From assembly GCA_009840115.1 (NCBI GenBank), contig VXOJ01000002.1, positions 1 to 33,606 on the forward strand: a stretch of DNA of 33,606 nt. Reading direction: 5' to 3'. This document shows positions 7,644 to 15,604 of the stretch, piece after piece. The first letter of the stretch is position 1, and each line of letters starts with the position of its first letter. A program made the translations under genes and the position numbers. Origin of the DNA: Gemmatimonadales bacterium. Lineage in GTDB: Bacteria; Gemmatimonadota; Gemmatimonadetes; Palauibacterales; Palauibacteraceae. The notes beneath the pieces were generated by a model. That model was not told the DNA's origin. It saw only the letters and a list, made by a program, of their open reading frames with translations, and did no database searches.

Positions 7644-8240
7644 ATGCGGAGACTTGTCCTGGCCGCGGCCCTTGCGACGGGCCTCGGCGGAACGCTCGCC
7701 ATCGGAGGCGCGGCCCCGGTGAGCGCGCAGGACTCGCAGCTGCTCGCCGTGGGCGAGATGGCGCCGGATTTCGCGCTGCCGGGGGCGACGCGGTACGGGG
7801 CGCTCGAGAACCCGATCCGCCTCAGCGACTACCGGGGCGAGACCGTCGTCCTCGCCTTCTTCTTCAGAGTCAGGACGCGTGGCTGAACGGTTCAGATGAG
7901 AGCGTACCGTGATCAGTACGCAAGTCTGTTCAACGAGGGCCGGAACGTGGTCCTCGTCGGCATCTCGAACGACCCGGTCGACGAACTCGCGTCATGGCTG
8001 AAAGACGAGGACTTCCCCTTCCTGTTCGCGAGCGACGCGGGCAACGACGGGGGGACCTACGTCGACTTCGGCGGAGGCCTGAGGGACAGCAACGCGGTGG
8101 ACAGCCGCGCCGTCATCGTGGTGGGGCCCGACGGCCGTGTGGCGGGAGTGATCCCGAGCTTCAACCAGGTCGACCCCGCCGCCTACGACGAGTTGGCCAC
8201 CATCATCGACGAGGTGACGCCGGAGCCTGTGGACCCGTAG
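7644..8240 (+). CDS. Secreted AhpC/TSA-type redoxin read as a selenoprotein (Sec81 encoded by UGA at 7884)
   Basis: Two segments that look like separate ORFs (7644-7886 and 7896-8240) are in the same frame and separated only by TGA 7884-7886. Read through as selenocysteine they give a 198-residue AhpC/TSA protein: signal peptide ending PVSA, then MAPDFALPG, LSDYRGETVVLAFFF, RTRG-Sec-TVQMRAYRD, the second beta strand VVLVGISND, and VIVVGPDGRV. The UGA falls exactly where the family has its peroxidatic Cys (family pattern TxGCT). The rest of the protein has no Cys, so without Sec it would have no redox residue. A hairpin fitting bacterial SECIS rules follows. ATG 7644 has AAAGGA 7 nt upstream. 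Predicted role: periplasmic peroxide or thiol oxidoreductase. The alternative is a nonsense mutation or sequencing error in a Cys codon. Confidence 0.82.
7884..7931 (+). promoter_or_regulatory. Bacterial SECIS-like hairpin directly after the in-frame UGA
   Basis: Upper stem GCGTAC (7902-7907) pairs perfectly with GTACGC (7916-7921) around the 8-nt loop CGTGATCA (7908-7915), which has G as its second base. The lower stem CAGA (7893-7896) pairs with TCTG (7925-7928), and GAAC (7885-7888) can pair further with GTTC. The apical loop begins 21 nt after the UGA, inside the range used by E. coli-type SECIS elements that bind SelB. Codons here (AGA, AGG, AGT, GCA, GTT, GAT) are AT-richer at the third position than those of neighbouring genes, as expected if RNA structure is conserved. 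Confidence 0.72.
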
Positions 8241-8814
8241 CGGAACCCTTGGCGGCATCGTCAGCGAGGATTCCGGTGACGGCCCCGACGAGATCCTGGT
8301 CGGGGCCGACGCCGGTGTAGGCCACCTTCCCTTCCGCGTCGAGGATCACGACGATCGAGGTCGTGGTCGCCGAGTAGGCGCGCACCGCGGCGCCGTCCGC
8401 ATCCCACAGGTAGGGGTATTCCGCCCCGTGCGCCTCCGCGTGGCGCCGGACGCGGCGCAGCGACTGGGCCACCGCGACCGCCACCGCGACGACGTTCACC
8501 CGGTCGCCGAAATCCGCCTGCACCCGGTCGATTTCGGGTTGCAGGCCCTCGCACTGCTCGCACCACGCGGCCCAGAACTCGAACAGCGCGGGCTTGCCGT
8601 CCGCGTAGTCGAGGAGCTGGACCTCGTTGCCGTCCAGATCCTGCAGGGTGGCGTCCGGGCCCTGCGTCCCCGTGGCGAGGCTCACCTGCCCCGCACCCGC
8701 CTGCGCGTGGAGAGGCGCCGCCACGGCGAACGCGGCGAACGCCCCCAGCGCGACCAGCGCGGCGAACGCCGTGGCCGTCGCGTAACGGGGAATCCGTCCC
8801 GGTTTCGTGTTCAC
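8203..8814 (-). CDS. Membrane-anchored thioredoxin-like protein (TlpA/ResA type)
   Basis: A 203-residue extracytoplasmic thioredoxin-fold protein. One N-terminal hydrophobic segment (about 13-35) serves as signal anchor or signal peptide. The redox site is WAAWCEQCEGL (Cys85, Cys88), within the usual order ALFEFWAAWC ... EIDRVQ ... VNVVAVAV ... SIVVILDAEGKVAYTGVG. It would pass electrons from the CcdA-like membrane protein to periplasmic client thiols. The start is GTG 8814, whose GTGA overlaps the CcdA stop by four bases, so its translation is coupled. Its 3' end overlaps the 3' end of the opposite-strand selenoprotein by 38 bp. The histidine-rich or heme-binding features of true cytochrome-maturation proteins are absent. 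Confidence 0.86.
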   Translation of the reverse strand: MNTKPGRIPRYATATAFAALVALGAFAAFAVAAPLHAQAGAGQVSLATGTQGPDATLQDLDGNEVQLLDYADGKPALFEFWAAWCEQCEGLQPEIDRVQADFGDRVNVVAVAVAVAQSLRRVRRHAEAHGAEYPYLWDADGAAVRAYSATTTSIVVILDAEGKVAYTGVGPDQDLVGAVTGILADDAAKGSATGPQAPASPRR

Positions 8815-9575
8815 ATGAAGTATCCCGCCCTGATCAGGTAGAACTGCGCCATCCCGATCATGATGACGGCGGCGGCCCGTTTCATCCAGATCATCCACGT
8901 CCCCGACTTCGGCAGCACGGCGAGCGTCCCTGAGAACAGCCCGACGGCGATGAGCACGGCCGTCATGCCGATGGAGAAGGTGAACAGGTAGACGAAGCCC
9001 ATGAGACCCGCCTGCTCGGCGACGACCCAGGTCAGGACGACCGCGAAGGCGGGCGCCCCGCACGGCGCCGCCACGATCCCCGATGTCGCCCCGAGGAGGA
9101 ACACCGCTCGGTAGGACCCGCCGCCCCGGCTGCCCGCCCACGCGAGGAGCCGCTTCGGCACCGGCACGGGGAAGACATCGAGCATGAACAATGAGAAGAA
9201 GAGGAGGAGGTTCCCGGTCGCGAACAGGGCCCAGAAACTCGCCCCGATCGAGCCCAGGACGGTGCCGCTGAGCCCGGCGATGACGCCGAGCACGGAATAG
9301 AGGAGCGCCAGTCCCAGAGCGTAGGTCAGCGTCAGGCCGACGGTGCGCTTTCGCGACTGGGTTTCGCCCGCCGTGCCGGAGATGACGGAGAAGGTGATCG
9401 GGATCATCGGCCAGATGCACGGGTTCGTGCTCGTGAGGACGCCCGCCGCGAAAAGCGCGCCGAGTGCGAGGAACGGGTTATCGGAGAGCGCCGGGAGGAG
9501 GCCGCCCGCCGGCTCGACCTGCAGCGCCGCGAGCGTGACCGCCTCGACGGCGCCCGTTGCGACCGGGTCGATCAC
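8811..9575 (-). CDS. CcdA/DsbD-type transmembrane thiol-electron transporter
   Basis: A 254-residue polytopic inner-membrane protein with six or more hydrophobic helices. The two conserved redox cysteines are present in their usual settings: NPCIWPMIPI (Cys53) in the first helix and APCGAPAF (Cys172) in the fourth. CcdA/DsbD proteins carry reducing equivalents from cytoplasmic thioredoxin to periplasmic thioredoxin-like partners. The partner is encoded immediately downstream. GTG 9575 overlaps the preceding stop (GTGA). There is no fused periplasmic DsbD-alpha or gamma domain, so it is of the minimal CcdA type, although the N-terminal ~30 residues before the first helix are longer than I would expect. 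Confidence 0.87.
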   Translation of the reverse strand: MIDPVATGAVEAVTLAALQVEPAGGLLPALSDNPFLALGALFAAGVLTSTNPCIWPMIPITFSVISGTAGETQSRKRTVGLTLTYALGLALLYSVLGVIAGLSGTVLGSIGASFWALFATGNLLLFFSLFMLDVFPVPVPKRLLAWAGSRGGGSYRAVFLLGATSGIVAAPCGAPAFAVVLTWVVAEQAGLMGFVYLFTFSIGMTAVLIAVGLFSGTLAVLPKSGTWMIWMKRAAAVIMIGMAQFYLIRAGYFM

Positions 9576-11695
9576 GGGATCAGCGGTTCGGTCGGCGGGC
9601 CGCCGAAGACGATCACGCCGTCCTTCACGACGAGATCGATGTTCCGCAGGTCGGCGATGTCGGCCAGCGGGTCGCCATCCACGAGGATGAGGTGCGCGCG
9701 GCGCCCCGGCTGCACGGTGCCGAAATCGTCCTCCTTCCCGAGCCACCGCGCGCCGTTCGCCGTCGCGGCCCGCAGGATCGCGGCGTTCGGCACGCCGGCC
9801 TCCGCGTACGCCTCGAGTTCGTTGAACAGCCCCACGTTGTCCGTGCCCGCGAGCAGCGGGACCCCGGCCTCGACCGCGCGCCGGACGAACTCGCCCATGC
9901 GCTCGTACGCCTGTCGGGCCGTGTGGAACTCCTCGATCGAGAAGCGAACGCGGTCGCCGTCATCGACGTCCTGGATGTAGAGCGTCGGGTCGAGCGCCGT
10001 CTCGGTCTCGGCCATGAGTTCGAGGAGGGACATGACCTCGGGGCTCGCCGGATCGATCTCCCGCCAGTCCGCCTGCATGCGCCCGACCGGGTTCCGTCCG
10101 CCATCGAGCGACATGTCCCGTCCGTCGGCCTGGGTTTCCAGCGGGAGGAAGTCGCGCCACACGCGGATGTGGTTGAACCCGCTGATGCCGGCTTCGATCG
10201 CCTGCCGCCAGCCCGTGCGCACCCCGATGTGGCCCGTGACCGGGAGCCCCTGCACCCGCGCCTCCGCCACGACGGCCGCGAGCACGTCCGGGTCTAGGAG
10301 GAAGTACGCCTTGAGCAGATCCACGCCCTGCGCCTTCAGCGCGCGGACGAGCGCCGGCGCGGCTGCGGGGTCGTCGATGCTCACGTCGACGAGGGGGTGG
10401 TAGCCGGCGGGGCCGTCGATCAGGGGGCCGGCCGTGTACACGTCGGGGCCGGCGAGGACGCCGAGACGCACCGCATCCTTGAAGTCCATCGCGTCCTGGA
10501 TCGCCGAGCCCGGGTCGCGGATCGCAGTGATCCCGGCGGCCAGCAGGTCGGCGCCGGCGAGGGGCTGCCAGTAGTGGTAGTGGTTGTCCATCAGGCCCGG
10601 GAGCAGCGTGCGGCCGCCCCCGTCGATGACCGGTGTTCCGGGCGCGACCTCGGGCACTCCGCCGTCTTCCCCCGTCCGTACCTCGGCGATCCGCCCGTCC
10701 CGGACGAGGATCGCCGACCCGGGAACCGCCTCGTCGCCCGTGCCGTCGAACAGGCGGACGTTCGTGATCAGCAGGTCGTCGGCCGGATCCCCGGCCACCT
10801 CGAACCGGGCCTCGAAGGGAATCGGCGTGAACTCGCCGCTCTCCAGGTCCAGCCGCTGCATCCGCCGCCCGCCGAGGACGAGCAGCCACTCGCCGGACGG
10901 ATGGAACGCGAGCTGCTTCTGGTCGAAGGTGCTCAGGAACTGCTTGCGCCATCCCGGCACCGACACGATGAGCTGGTCGAGACCGTTGTGCGTCATCACG
11001 TGCGCGCGGCGCGTGCCGTCCGCGCTCCACGCCACGGCCATCTCCCGCTCCGGCGTGTCCGTGACCCGTTCGAGCGACATCTCCTCCAGGTCGAGTTCGT
11101 ACAGATCCGTGCCGTCGAAGCGCCCCGTCTCGAGGAGGATCCGGTTTCCGTCCGGCGAGAGGGCGAACGACCACTCGTGCCAGCTCCGCGTGTGCGTGAT
11201 CTGCTCCGCCTCGCCGCCCGCGAGCGGGATCCGCCACACATGCGCCTCGTACTGCGAGCGGTCGTCGACGAAGAAGAGCTGGCTCCCGTCCGGATGGAAC
11301 TGCATGTGCCCCACCGACCCCGGGACGCCATGCAGGAAGCGGACGCCGCCCGTGGCCATGTTGCGGACGAGGATGTCGGCCCCTTGGCGGGACCTCGCGG
11401 CGTAGGCGAGGAAGCGGCCGTCCGGCGACCAGGCGGGGCGCGTGTCCCACGAGGCCCCGTCCGTAAGCTGGCGCGCCGTGCCGCCCTCGGCGGGAAGCGT
11501 CCAGATCTTCCCGAGGATGGAGACGGCGATCGTCGACCCGTCCGGCGAGAAGGCGGGGTCCCGGGCCCCGATGTCCACGGTCACGTGCGCCTGCGCCTGA
11601 ACCGCCCCGGCTCCGGCCGCGATACCCGCCACGACCGAGAAACCCGCGACCGCCGCGGCGAGCCCGACCCTCCGCCTCATCCGCGCGTCGATCAC
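9572..11695 (-). CDS. Secreted PD40 beta-propeller / amidohydrolase fusion protein
   Basis: A 707-residue exported protein (signal peptide ending in AGAVQAQA). Residues ~38-330 hold about six PD40/TolB-like repeats with the signature 'F/WSPDG' (DPAFSPDGS, RPAWSPDGR, QFHPDGSQ, ALSPDGNR, WSADGT, FHPSGE), forming a beta-propeller. The C-terminal half is an amidohydrolase: DLLITNVRLFDGTG, metal-binding HxH in LLPGLMDNHYHYW, a further metal His in GHIGVRTG, the catalytic Asp in AGTDNVG, and the closing VQPGRRAHLILVDGDPL strand. Such fusions are common in Gemmatimonadota and related soil or marine phyla and may hydrolyse cyclic amides or peptides; the substrate is unknown. GTG 11695 overlaps the upstream stop (GTGA); ATG 11680 is an alternative. 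Confidence 0.86.
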   Translation of the reverse strand: MIDARMRRRVGLAAAVAGFSVVAGIAAGAGAVQAQAHVTVDIGARDPAFSPDGSTIAVSILGKIWTLPAEGGTARQLTDGASWDTRPAWSPDGRFLAYAARSRQGADILVRNMATGGVRFLHGVPGSVGHMQFHPDGSQLFFVDDRSQYEAHVWRIPLAGGEAEQITHTRSWHEWSFALSPDGNRILLETGRFDGTDLYELDLEEMSLERVTDTPEREMAVAWSADGTRRAHVMTHNGLDQLIVSVPGWRKQFLSTFDQKQLAFHPSGEWLLVLGGRRMQRLDLESGEFTPIPFEARFEVAGDPADDLLITNVRLFDGTGDEAVPGSAILVRDGRIAEVRTGEDGGVPEVAPGTPVIDGGGRTLLPGLMDNHYHYWQPLAGADLLAAGITAIRDPGSAIQDAMDFKDAVRLGVLAGPDVYTAGPLIDGPAGYHPLVDVSIDDPAAAPALVRALKAQGVDLLKAYFLLDPDVLAAVVAEARVQGLPVTGHIGVRTGWRQAIEAGISGFNHIRVWRDFLPLETQADGRDMSLDGGRNPVGRMQADWREIDPASPEVMSLLELMAETETALDPTLYIQDVDDGDRVRFSIEEFHTARQAYERMGEFVRRAVEAGVPLLAGTDNVGLFNELEAYAEAGVPNAAILRAATANGARWLGKEDDFGTVQPGRRAHLILVDGDPLADIADLRNIDLVVKDGVIVFGGPPTEPLIP

Positions 11696-12717
11696 GGGAC
11701 CAGAAACCCCGACAACTGTCCGTTCAGTTCCAGGTACACCCGCCGGATGGCGCGGAGCTTCTGGCTGTCCCGCAGCGACCATTCCTCGACGGCGCCGAAC
11801 GAGACCGCCTCCGCCGCCTCCTCGGCGCTCAGCCCCTCGCCGTGGAGCCGCGTCGCCTCCTCCACGACGGCCCGCACCGCGTCCCGGAACGACACCAGCT
11901 CCGCCTCGAGGATCGCCGGCGACTCCATCACCCCGTGCCCCGGCACATACACGTCCACGTCCATCTCGATCGCGCGGTCCAGCATCGCGACCCACTCGGA
12001 CGGGTACGCCGAGCGCATCGCCGGGAAGATGTGCTTCAGGTACGTCTCGCTCATGAACAGCACCTTCCCCTCGGGCAGGTAGACCACGAGGTCGCCGCCC
12101 GTGTGGGCGCGGCCGAGGTGCAGGAGCCGGATCTCCCGCCCGCCGAGTTCGAGCACCGTGTCGTCCCCGACGATCTCCGTCGGGACGACGACCGGCGGTG
12201 CATCCTCGGGCCGGTTGGGGTTCACCGCGCTCGCTTCCAGGATCGCCGCCGAAGTCGGGTGCGCGAAGAAGCGGGCGCCCCCGGGGAAGGCCGAGTTCCC
12301 ACCCGTGTGGTCCCCGTGGTCCGAGGCGACGACGACGTGCGTGATCGGCTGCTCGGTCATGTCGGCGATCGTGTCGACGAGCCGCTGCGTCTCCTCGGGG
12401 TTCTCCTGCCCGTCCGCGACGAGTACCCCCTCAGGGGTGATGACGATGAGGCTCACCGTCGTGATGATTTCGCCCCCCGTCGGGTGGATCTGCTCGTACG
12501 CGTACACATCCTCCGCGACCTCGATCACCCTCGGATAATCCGCGTCCGTGAACCCGTGCGCGTAGGGATCCGATGTCGCCGGCCCCGCCGTTGCGTCGAC
12601 TGCGCCGGATTCGGCCGCGTTCGGCGCCGCGTCCGATGAGGTGTCGTCGGGCGCCGCGCAGCCGACGAGAAGTGGAAGAGCGAGCCAGGAAACCGGGAGA
12701 GAAAGCCGCCGACCCAT
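11692..12717 (-). CDS. Metallo-beta-lactamase-fold lipoprotein lacking the first zinc His
   Basis: A 341-residue exported lipoprotein (lipobox LLVGC, Cys20) followed by a Ser/Ala-rich linker and an MBL fold. ATG 12717 is fixed by GGAGG 8 nt upstream. The HxHxDH motif reads SDHGDH (Ser132, His134, Asp136, His137): the first His is Ser, the other three ligands are kept. Downstream ligands are present: His in GRAHTGGD and PGHG near the end of the fold. The C-terminal ~70 residues are helical. This fits a divergent MBL subfamily of periplasmic hydrolases rather than a lactamase. It is first of a four-gene coupled operon (MBL, amidohydrolase, CcdA, thioredoxin). The 95-bp gap to btuD shows no clear terminator. 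Confidence 0.85.
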   Translation of the reverse strand: MGRRLSLPVSWLALPLLVGCAAPDDTSSDAAPNAAESGAVDATAGPATSDPYAHGFTDADYPRVIEVAEDVYAYEQIHPTGGEIITTVSLIVITPEGVLVADGQENPEETQRLVDTIADMTEQPITHVVVASDHGDHTGGNSAFPGGARFFAHPTSAAILEASAVNPNRPEDAPPVVVPTEIVGDDTVLELGGREIRLLHLGRAHTGGDLVVYLPEGKVLFMSETYLKHIFPAMRSAYPSEWVAMLDRAIEMDVDVYVPGHGVMESPAILEAELVSFRDAVRAVVEEATRLHGEGLSAEEAAEAVSFGAVEEWSLRDSQKLRAIRRVYLELNGQLSGFLVP

Positions 12718-12812
12718 CTTCAAACCTCCGTAAGAGCAGAGAACCCGACCTGAATCTTCTCTCCGGAAGGGACGCGCCCGCCAGACCCGGCAGTCCCTCC
12801 GCCGTCCCTCGT

Positions 12813-13646
12813 TCAGGGGTCATCCCTCCTGAGCGGGACGGTCTGCGGTGCGCCGGTGTCGCTCCCGGGTCCCGGGTGCGGCACGACCCTGAGCGGCCAA
12901 TCGTAGACCGCCTCCAGCGACTCTCGCGACAGCATTCCGTCCGGCGTGCCCCGGGCCCGCGCGCGTCCGCGATCGAGCAACAGCAGCCGGTCCGCGAACC
13001 GGGCGGCGAGGTTGAGGTCATGAGTGATGACCAACACGCCCAGGCCGGCGGCCCGGAGTTCGCGCAGCAGGTGGAAGAGCTCCATGCGGTAGCGGAGGTC
13101 GAGTCCGGCCGTGGGCTCATCGAGGAGGAGGACCGGCGCCTCCTGGGCAAGCGCACGAGCGATCCGCGCCCGCTGTCGCTCGCCGCCGGAGAGTTCGCCC
13201 AGGTGGCGTTCCGCGAACTCCGCGACCGCGCAGCGCGCCATCGCGTCGTCCACCACCGCGCGGTCCCGGTCGCCGGAGCGCTCCCACGGGCCGAGGTGCG
13301 CGTATCGCCCCATCCCCACCATCTCCCGCACGGTGACCGGAAACGGGGAGGACTCGGACTGCGGCACGACGGCAATCGCGAGGGCACGTTCCCGGTCGCC
13401 CAGATCGGACAGCGCGCGGTCGTCGAGGGTGACTCCACCGTCCTGAGGGGTCAGCGACCCGGAGAGGAGCTTCAACAGCGTCGTCTTGCCGGCGCCGTTG
13501 GGACCCACGACCGCGAGGAGCCGTCCCGGGGAGACCGAGAGCGAAACCCGGCATACGGCGGGCTCGTCCGCGCGCGGATGGATGAAGCTCAGATCCCGGC
13601 CCTCCAACACGGGCCGCCAGTCGCGCGAGGCCGCGGTCCCCCTCAC
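12813..13646 (-). CDS. btuD: Cobalamin ABC importer, ATP-binding protein BtuD
   Basis: A 277-residue ABC ATPase that powers import through the BtuC permease. All nucleotide-binding motifs are intact: Walker A GPNGAGKTT (48-56), Q-loop in VVPQSESS, signature LSGGERQR, Walker B VLLLDEPTAGLD and the switch His in THDLN. The sequence is of the FecE/BtuD/FhuC class that serves metal-chelate and B12 importers. GTG 13646 overlaps the permease stop by GTGA. Assignment to B12 rather than siderophore or heme rests on the cobalamin riboswitch upstream of the operon. Confidence 0.86.
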   Translation of the reverse strand: MRGTAASRDWRPVLEGRDLSFIHPRADEPAVCRVSLSVSPGRLLAVVGPNGAGKTTLLKLLSGSLTPQDGGVTLDDRALSDLGDRERALAIAVVPQSESSPFPVTVREMVGMGRYAHLGPWERSGDRDRAVVDDAMARCAVAEFAERHLGELSGGERQRARIARALAQEAPVLLLDEPTAGLDLRYRMELFHLLRELRAAGLGVLVITHDLNLAARFADRLLLLDRGRARARGTPDGMLSRESLEAVYDWPLRVVPHPGPGSDTGAPQTVPLRRDDP

Positions 13647-14638
13647 CGCCGCCCCCCCCGCAACAGCAGCGCCACAAAGAACGGGACCCCCGCGACGGCG
13701 GTGACGACGCCGGTGGGAAGCTCGGCCGGCGCCAACACGAGCCGGGCCACGGTGTCCGCGAGCAGGAGGAACGCGGTTCCGGCAAGGAAGGATGCCGGGA
13801 GGAGCAGGCGGTGGTCGTTGCCCCACGCGAGCCGGACGGCGTGCGGAACGATCAGCCCGACGAAGCCGATCACGCCGCCCGCCGCAACCGCCGCGGCCAC
13901 CATCAGCGAGGCGGCCAGGTAGGCGGTGAGCTTCACCCGCTGCACGGAAGCGCCCAGGTAGAACGCGACCTCCTCGCCGCGGGACAGGACGTTGAAGGCG
14001 CGGGCGAGCGAGAAGACGGCCAGCGCGGCGGGGACGAGCAGCAGGGCCAGCAGCCCGGTCGACCCCCAATCCGCGCCGGAGAGGTTCCCCATCATCCAGA
14101 AGATCGCCGAGCGGAACGACTCCACATCGGCGATCGAGAGCAGAAGCAGGATCACCGCGTTGAAGAAGGCGCCGATGATGACGCCCGACAGGATCAGGAC
14201 GCGCGTGTCCATCCGCCCGGGCGAGGCGCGCCGCGCGACCGCCAGCACCAGCGCCATCGCGGCCAGCGCACCGGCGAACGCGCCCAGGGGGAGCGACCAG
14301 GGAAGGCGCAGCCCGATGCCGGTGACCACGACCGCCACCGCCCCTACGGCGGCGCCGCCCGAGACGCCCAGCACGTAGGGTTCCGCGAGCGGGTTGCGCA
14401 GGAGGGCCTGAAAGGTGCAACCGCAGAGGCCGAGAGCCCCCCCGACGAGCGCCGCCAGAGCCGCGCGCGGCAGCCGCAACTGGAGGAGGATGGAACGGGT
14501 GGTGGGGTCGGCCTCTCCCAGGAAGAAACGCCACAGGTCCGCGGGACCCAGACCGGAGGCGCCGAAGGAGACGCTGAGCGCGCCCGCGGCCACGACGACC
14601 AGCGCGAGGAGTGCGAGCCGGCGGGGCGTGTGCGTCAA
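13643..14638 (-). CDS. btuC: Cobalamin ABC importer, FecCD-type permease BtuC
   Basis: A 331-residue polytopic membrane protein of the FecCD/BtuC family, close to the usual 330-350 residues and ten helices. Conserved signatures are visible: LRLPRAALAALVGGALGLCG, then QALLRNPLAEPYVLGVSGGA (the first cytoplasmic loop), and the ABC-contact loop GGVIGFVGLIVPHAVRLAWG before the final helices. The best start is TTG 14638, whose TTGA overlaps the BtuF stop; no ATG or GTG lies nearby in frame. The open frame runs well upstream, but that part is the shadow of btuF. Together with BtuD it forms the inner-membrane translocator. Confidence 0.86.
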   Translation of the reverse strand: MTHTPRRLALLALVVVAAGALSVSFGASGLGPADLWRFFLGEADPTTRSILLQLRLPRAALAALVGGALGLCGCTFQALLRNPLAEPYVLGVSGGAAVGAVAVVVTGIGLRLPWSLPLGAFAGALAAMALVLAVARRASPGRMDTRVLILSGVIIGAFFNAVILLLLSIADVESFRSAIFWMMGNLSGADWGSTGLLALLLVPAALAVFSLARAFNVLSRGEEVAFYLGASVQRVKLTAYLAASLMVAAAVAAGGVIGFVGLIVPHAVRLAWGNDHRLLLPASFLAGTAFLLLADTVARLVLAPAELPTGVVTAVAGVPFFVALLLRGGRR

Positions 14639-15573
14639 CGCGGACCATGCAGGAAACGGGCCATGCGACGTGCCGCCTCGGCCACGCGGGGTCCGGGGCG
14701 GTTGAAGAGGTCGCCGTCCACGAGGAGGTAGCGCCCGTTGCGGACGGCCCGCAGCTCCCGCCAGCCCGGCCCCTCGAGCCACGGCGCATCGGGAGCGTCG
14801 GGCGCGTTTCGAACGATGACGAGGGCGTCGGGATCGCGCCGCAGGATCGCTTCGACGGACACCCGCGGCCACGAGCGCGCGGCGTCGCCGAAGATGTTGC
14901 GTCCGCCCGCGTGCTCGATCACCTGGTCGATGAAGGTGCCCGGCCCGGTCGTCTGCGGCGGGTCGTGCCACACGGAGTAGTAGACGTCGACGCGCTCGCG
15001 TCCGTGCACCGCGGCGGCCACGCCCTCCAACCCGAGGTCCAGCGAGTCCACCAGCGCGGCGGCCCGTTCTTCGCGGCCGAGCAGCGTACCCAGGCGGCGC
15101 AGGTGGCTGCGCACGTCGGCGATCGTCTGCGCGTCCGCCCGGTAGACGGGAATGTCCAGCGCGGCCAGCCGTTCCCCGACTGCGCGCTGGAACGCGCCGG
15201 CCCACATGATGACGAGATCGGGTTCGAGGCCGGCCAGGGCTTCGAGATTCGGTTGCATGGCCTCGCCCAGCGAAGGGAGGTGCGCGAGTTCGGGCGCCCG
15301 GTCGAACCGGGTGCGCGCGACGAGGACGCCGGGGTCGAGCGCGCTGACCGATTCGGTCAGCGAGGGGACCACCGAAAAGACGCGGCGCGCCGGCTCGATG
15401 AGCGCGACCGTGTATCCCGCATCGTCCGTGACGGAAACCGCGGGCATGTCCGGAGGCTCGGGCGGGGCACAGGCTGCGAGGAGGACCGGGGCGAGCAGGG
15501 CGGCGATCCGCCGCGCGAGCGGGGAACCCGGGGGCTCCGTCGCGCCCACCCTCGATTGGTCTGCCGTGTACAC
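14635..15573 (-). CDS. btuF: Cobalamin-binding lipoprotein BtuF
   Basis: A 312-residue substrate-binding protein of the class III (helical-backbone) type used by B12, heme and siderophore importers. The signal sequence ends in the lipobox VLLAAC (Cys35). The fold is recognisable from RRVFSVVPSLTESVSALD (first lobe), LGEAMQPNLEALAGLEPDLVIMW, the long connecting helix around IADVRSHLRRLGTLLG, and the second lobe VIEHAGGRNIFGDA ... VSVEAILRRDPDALVIV. GTG 15573 follows AGGGG by about 5 nt. The gene begins about 30 nt after the riboswitch, which should repress it when cobalamin is plentiful. The presence of a B12 importer suggests the organism scavenges the cofactor; no B12 biosynthesis gene is in the window. 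Confidence 0.85.
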   Translation of the reverse strand: MYTADQSRVGATEPPGSPLARRIAALLAPVLLAACAPPEPPDMPAVSVTDDAGYTVALIEPARRVFSVVPSLTESVSALDPGVLVARTRFDRAPELAHLPSLGEAMQPNLEALAGLEPDLVIMWAGAFQRAVGERLAALDIPVYRADAQTIADVRSHLRRLGTLLGREERAAALVDSLDLGLEGVAAAVHGRERVDVYYSVWHDPPQTTGPGTFIDQVIEHAGGRNIFGDAARSWPRVSVEAILRRDPDALVIVRNAPDAPDAPWLEGPGWRELRAVRNGRYLLVDGDLFNRPGPRVAEAARRMARFLHGPR

Positions 15574-15604
15574 CGCGTCCCCTCCCTCGAAGGATGGTGT
15601 TCAA

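Noticed and set aside
7884..7886. Reading the redoxin as two separate genes or a plain pseudogene
   Set aside because: Same frame on both sides, stop exactly at the catalytic Cys site, and a SECIS-like hairpin follows; the nonsense-mutation alternative is kept as a caveat.
8203..9420. A single 405-codon thioredoxin reading
   Set aside because: The extra N-terminus is the CcdA gene in another frame; GTG 8814 with GTGA overlap is the better start.
10397..12082. Long plus-strand open frame opposite the amidohydrolase and MBL genes
   Set aside because: Antisense shadow of well-defined genes.
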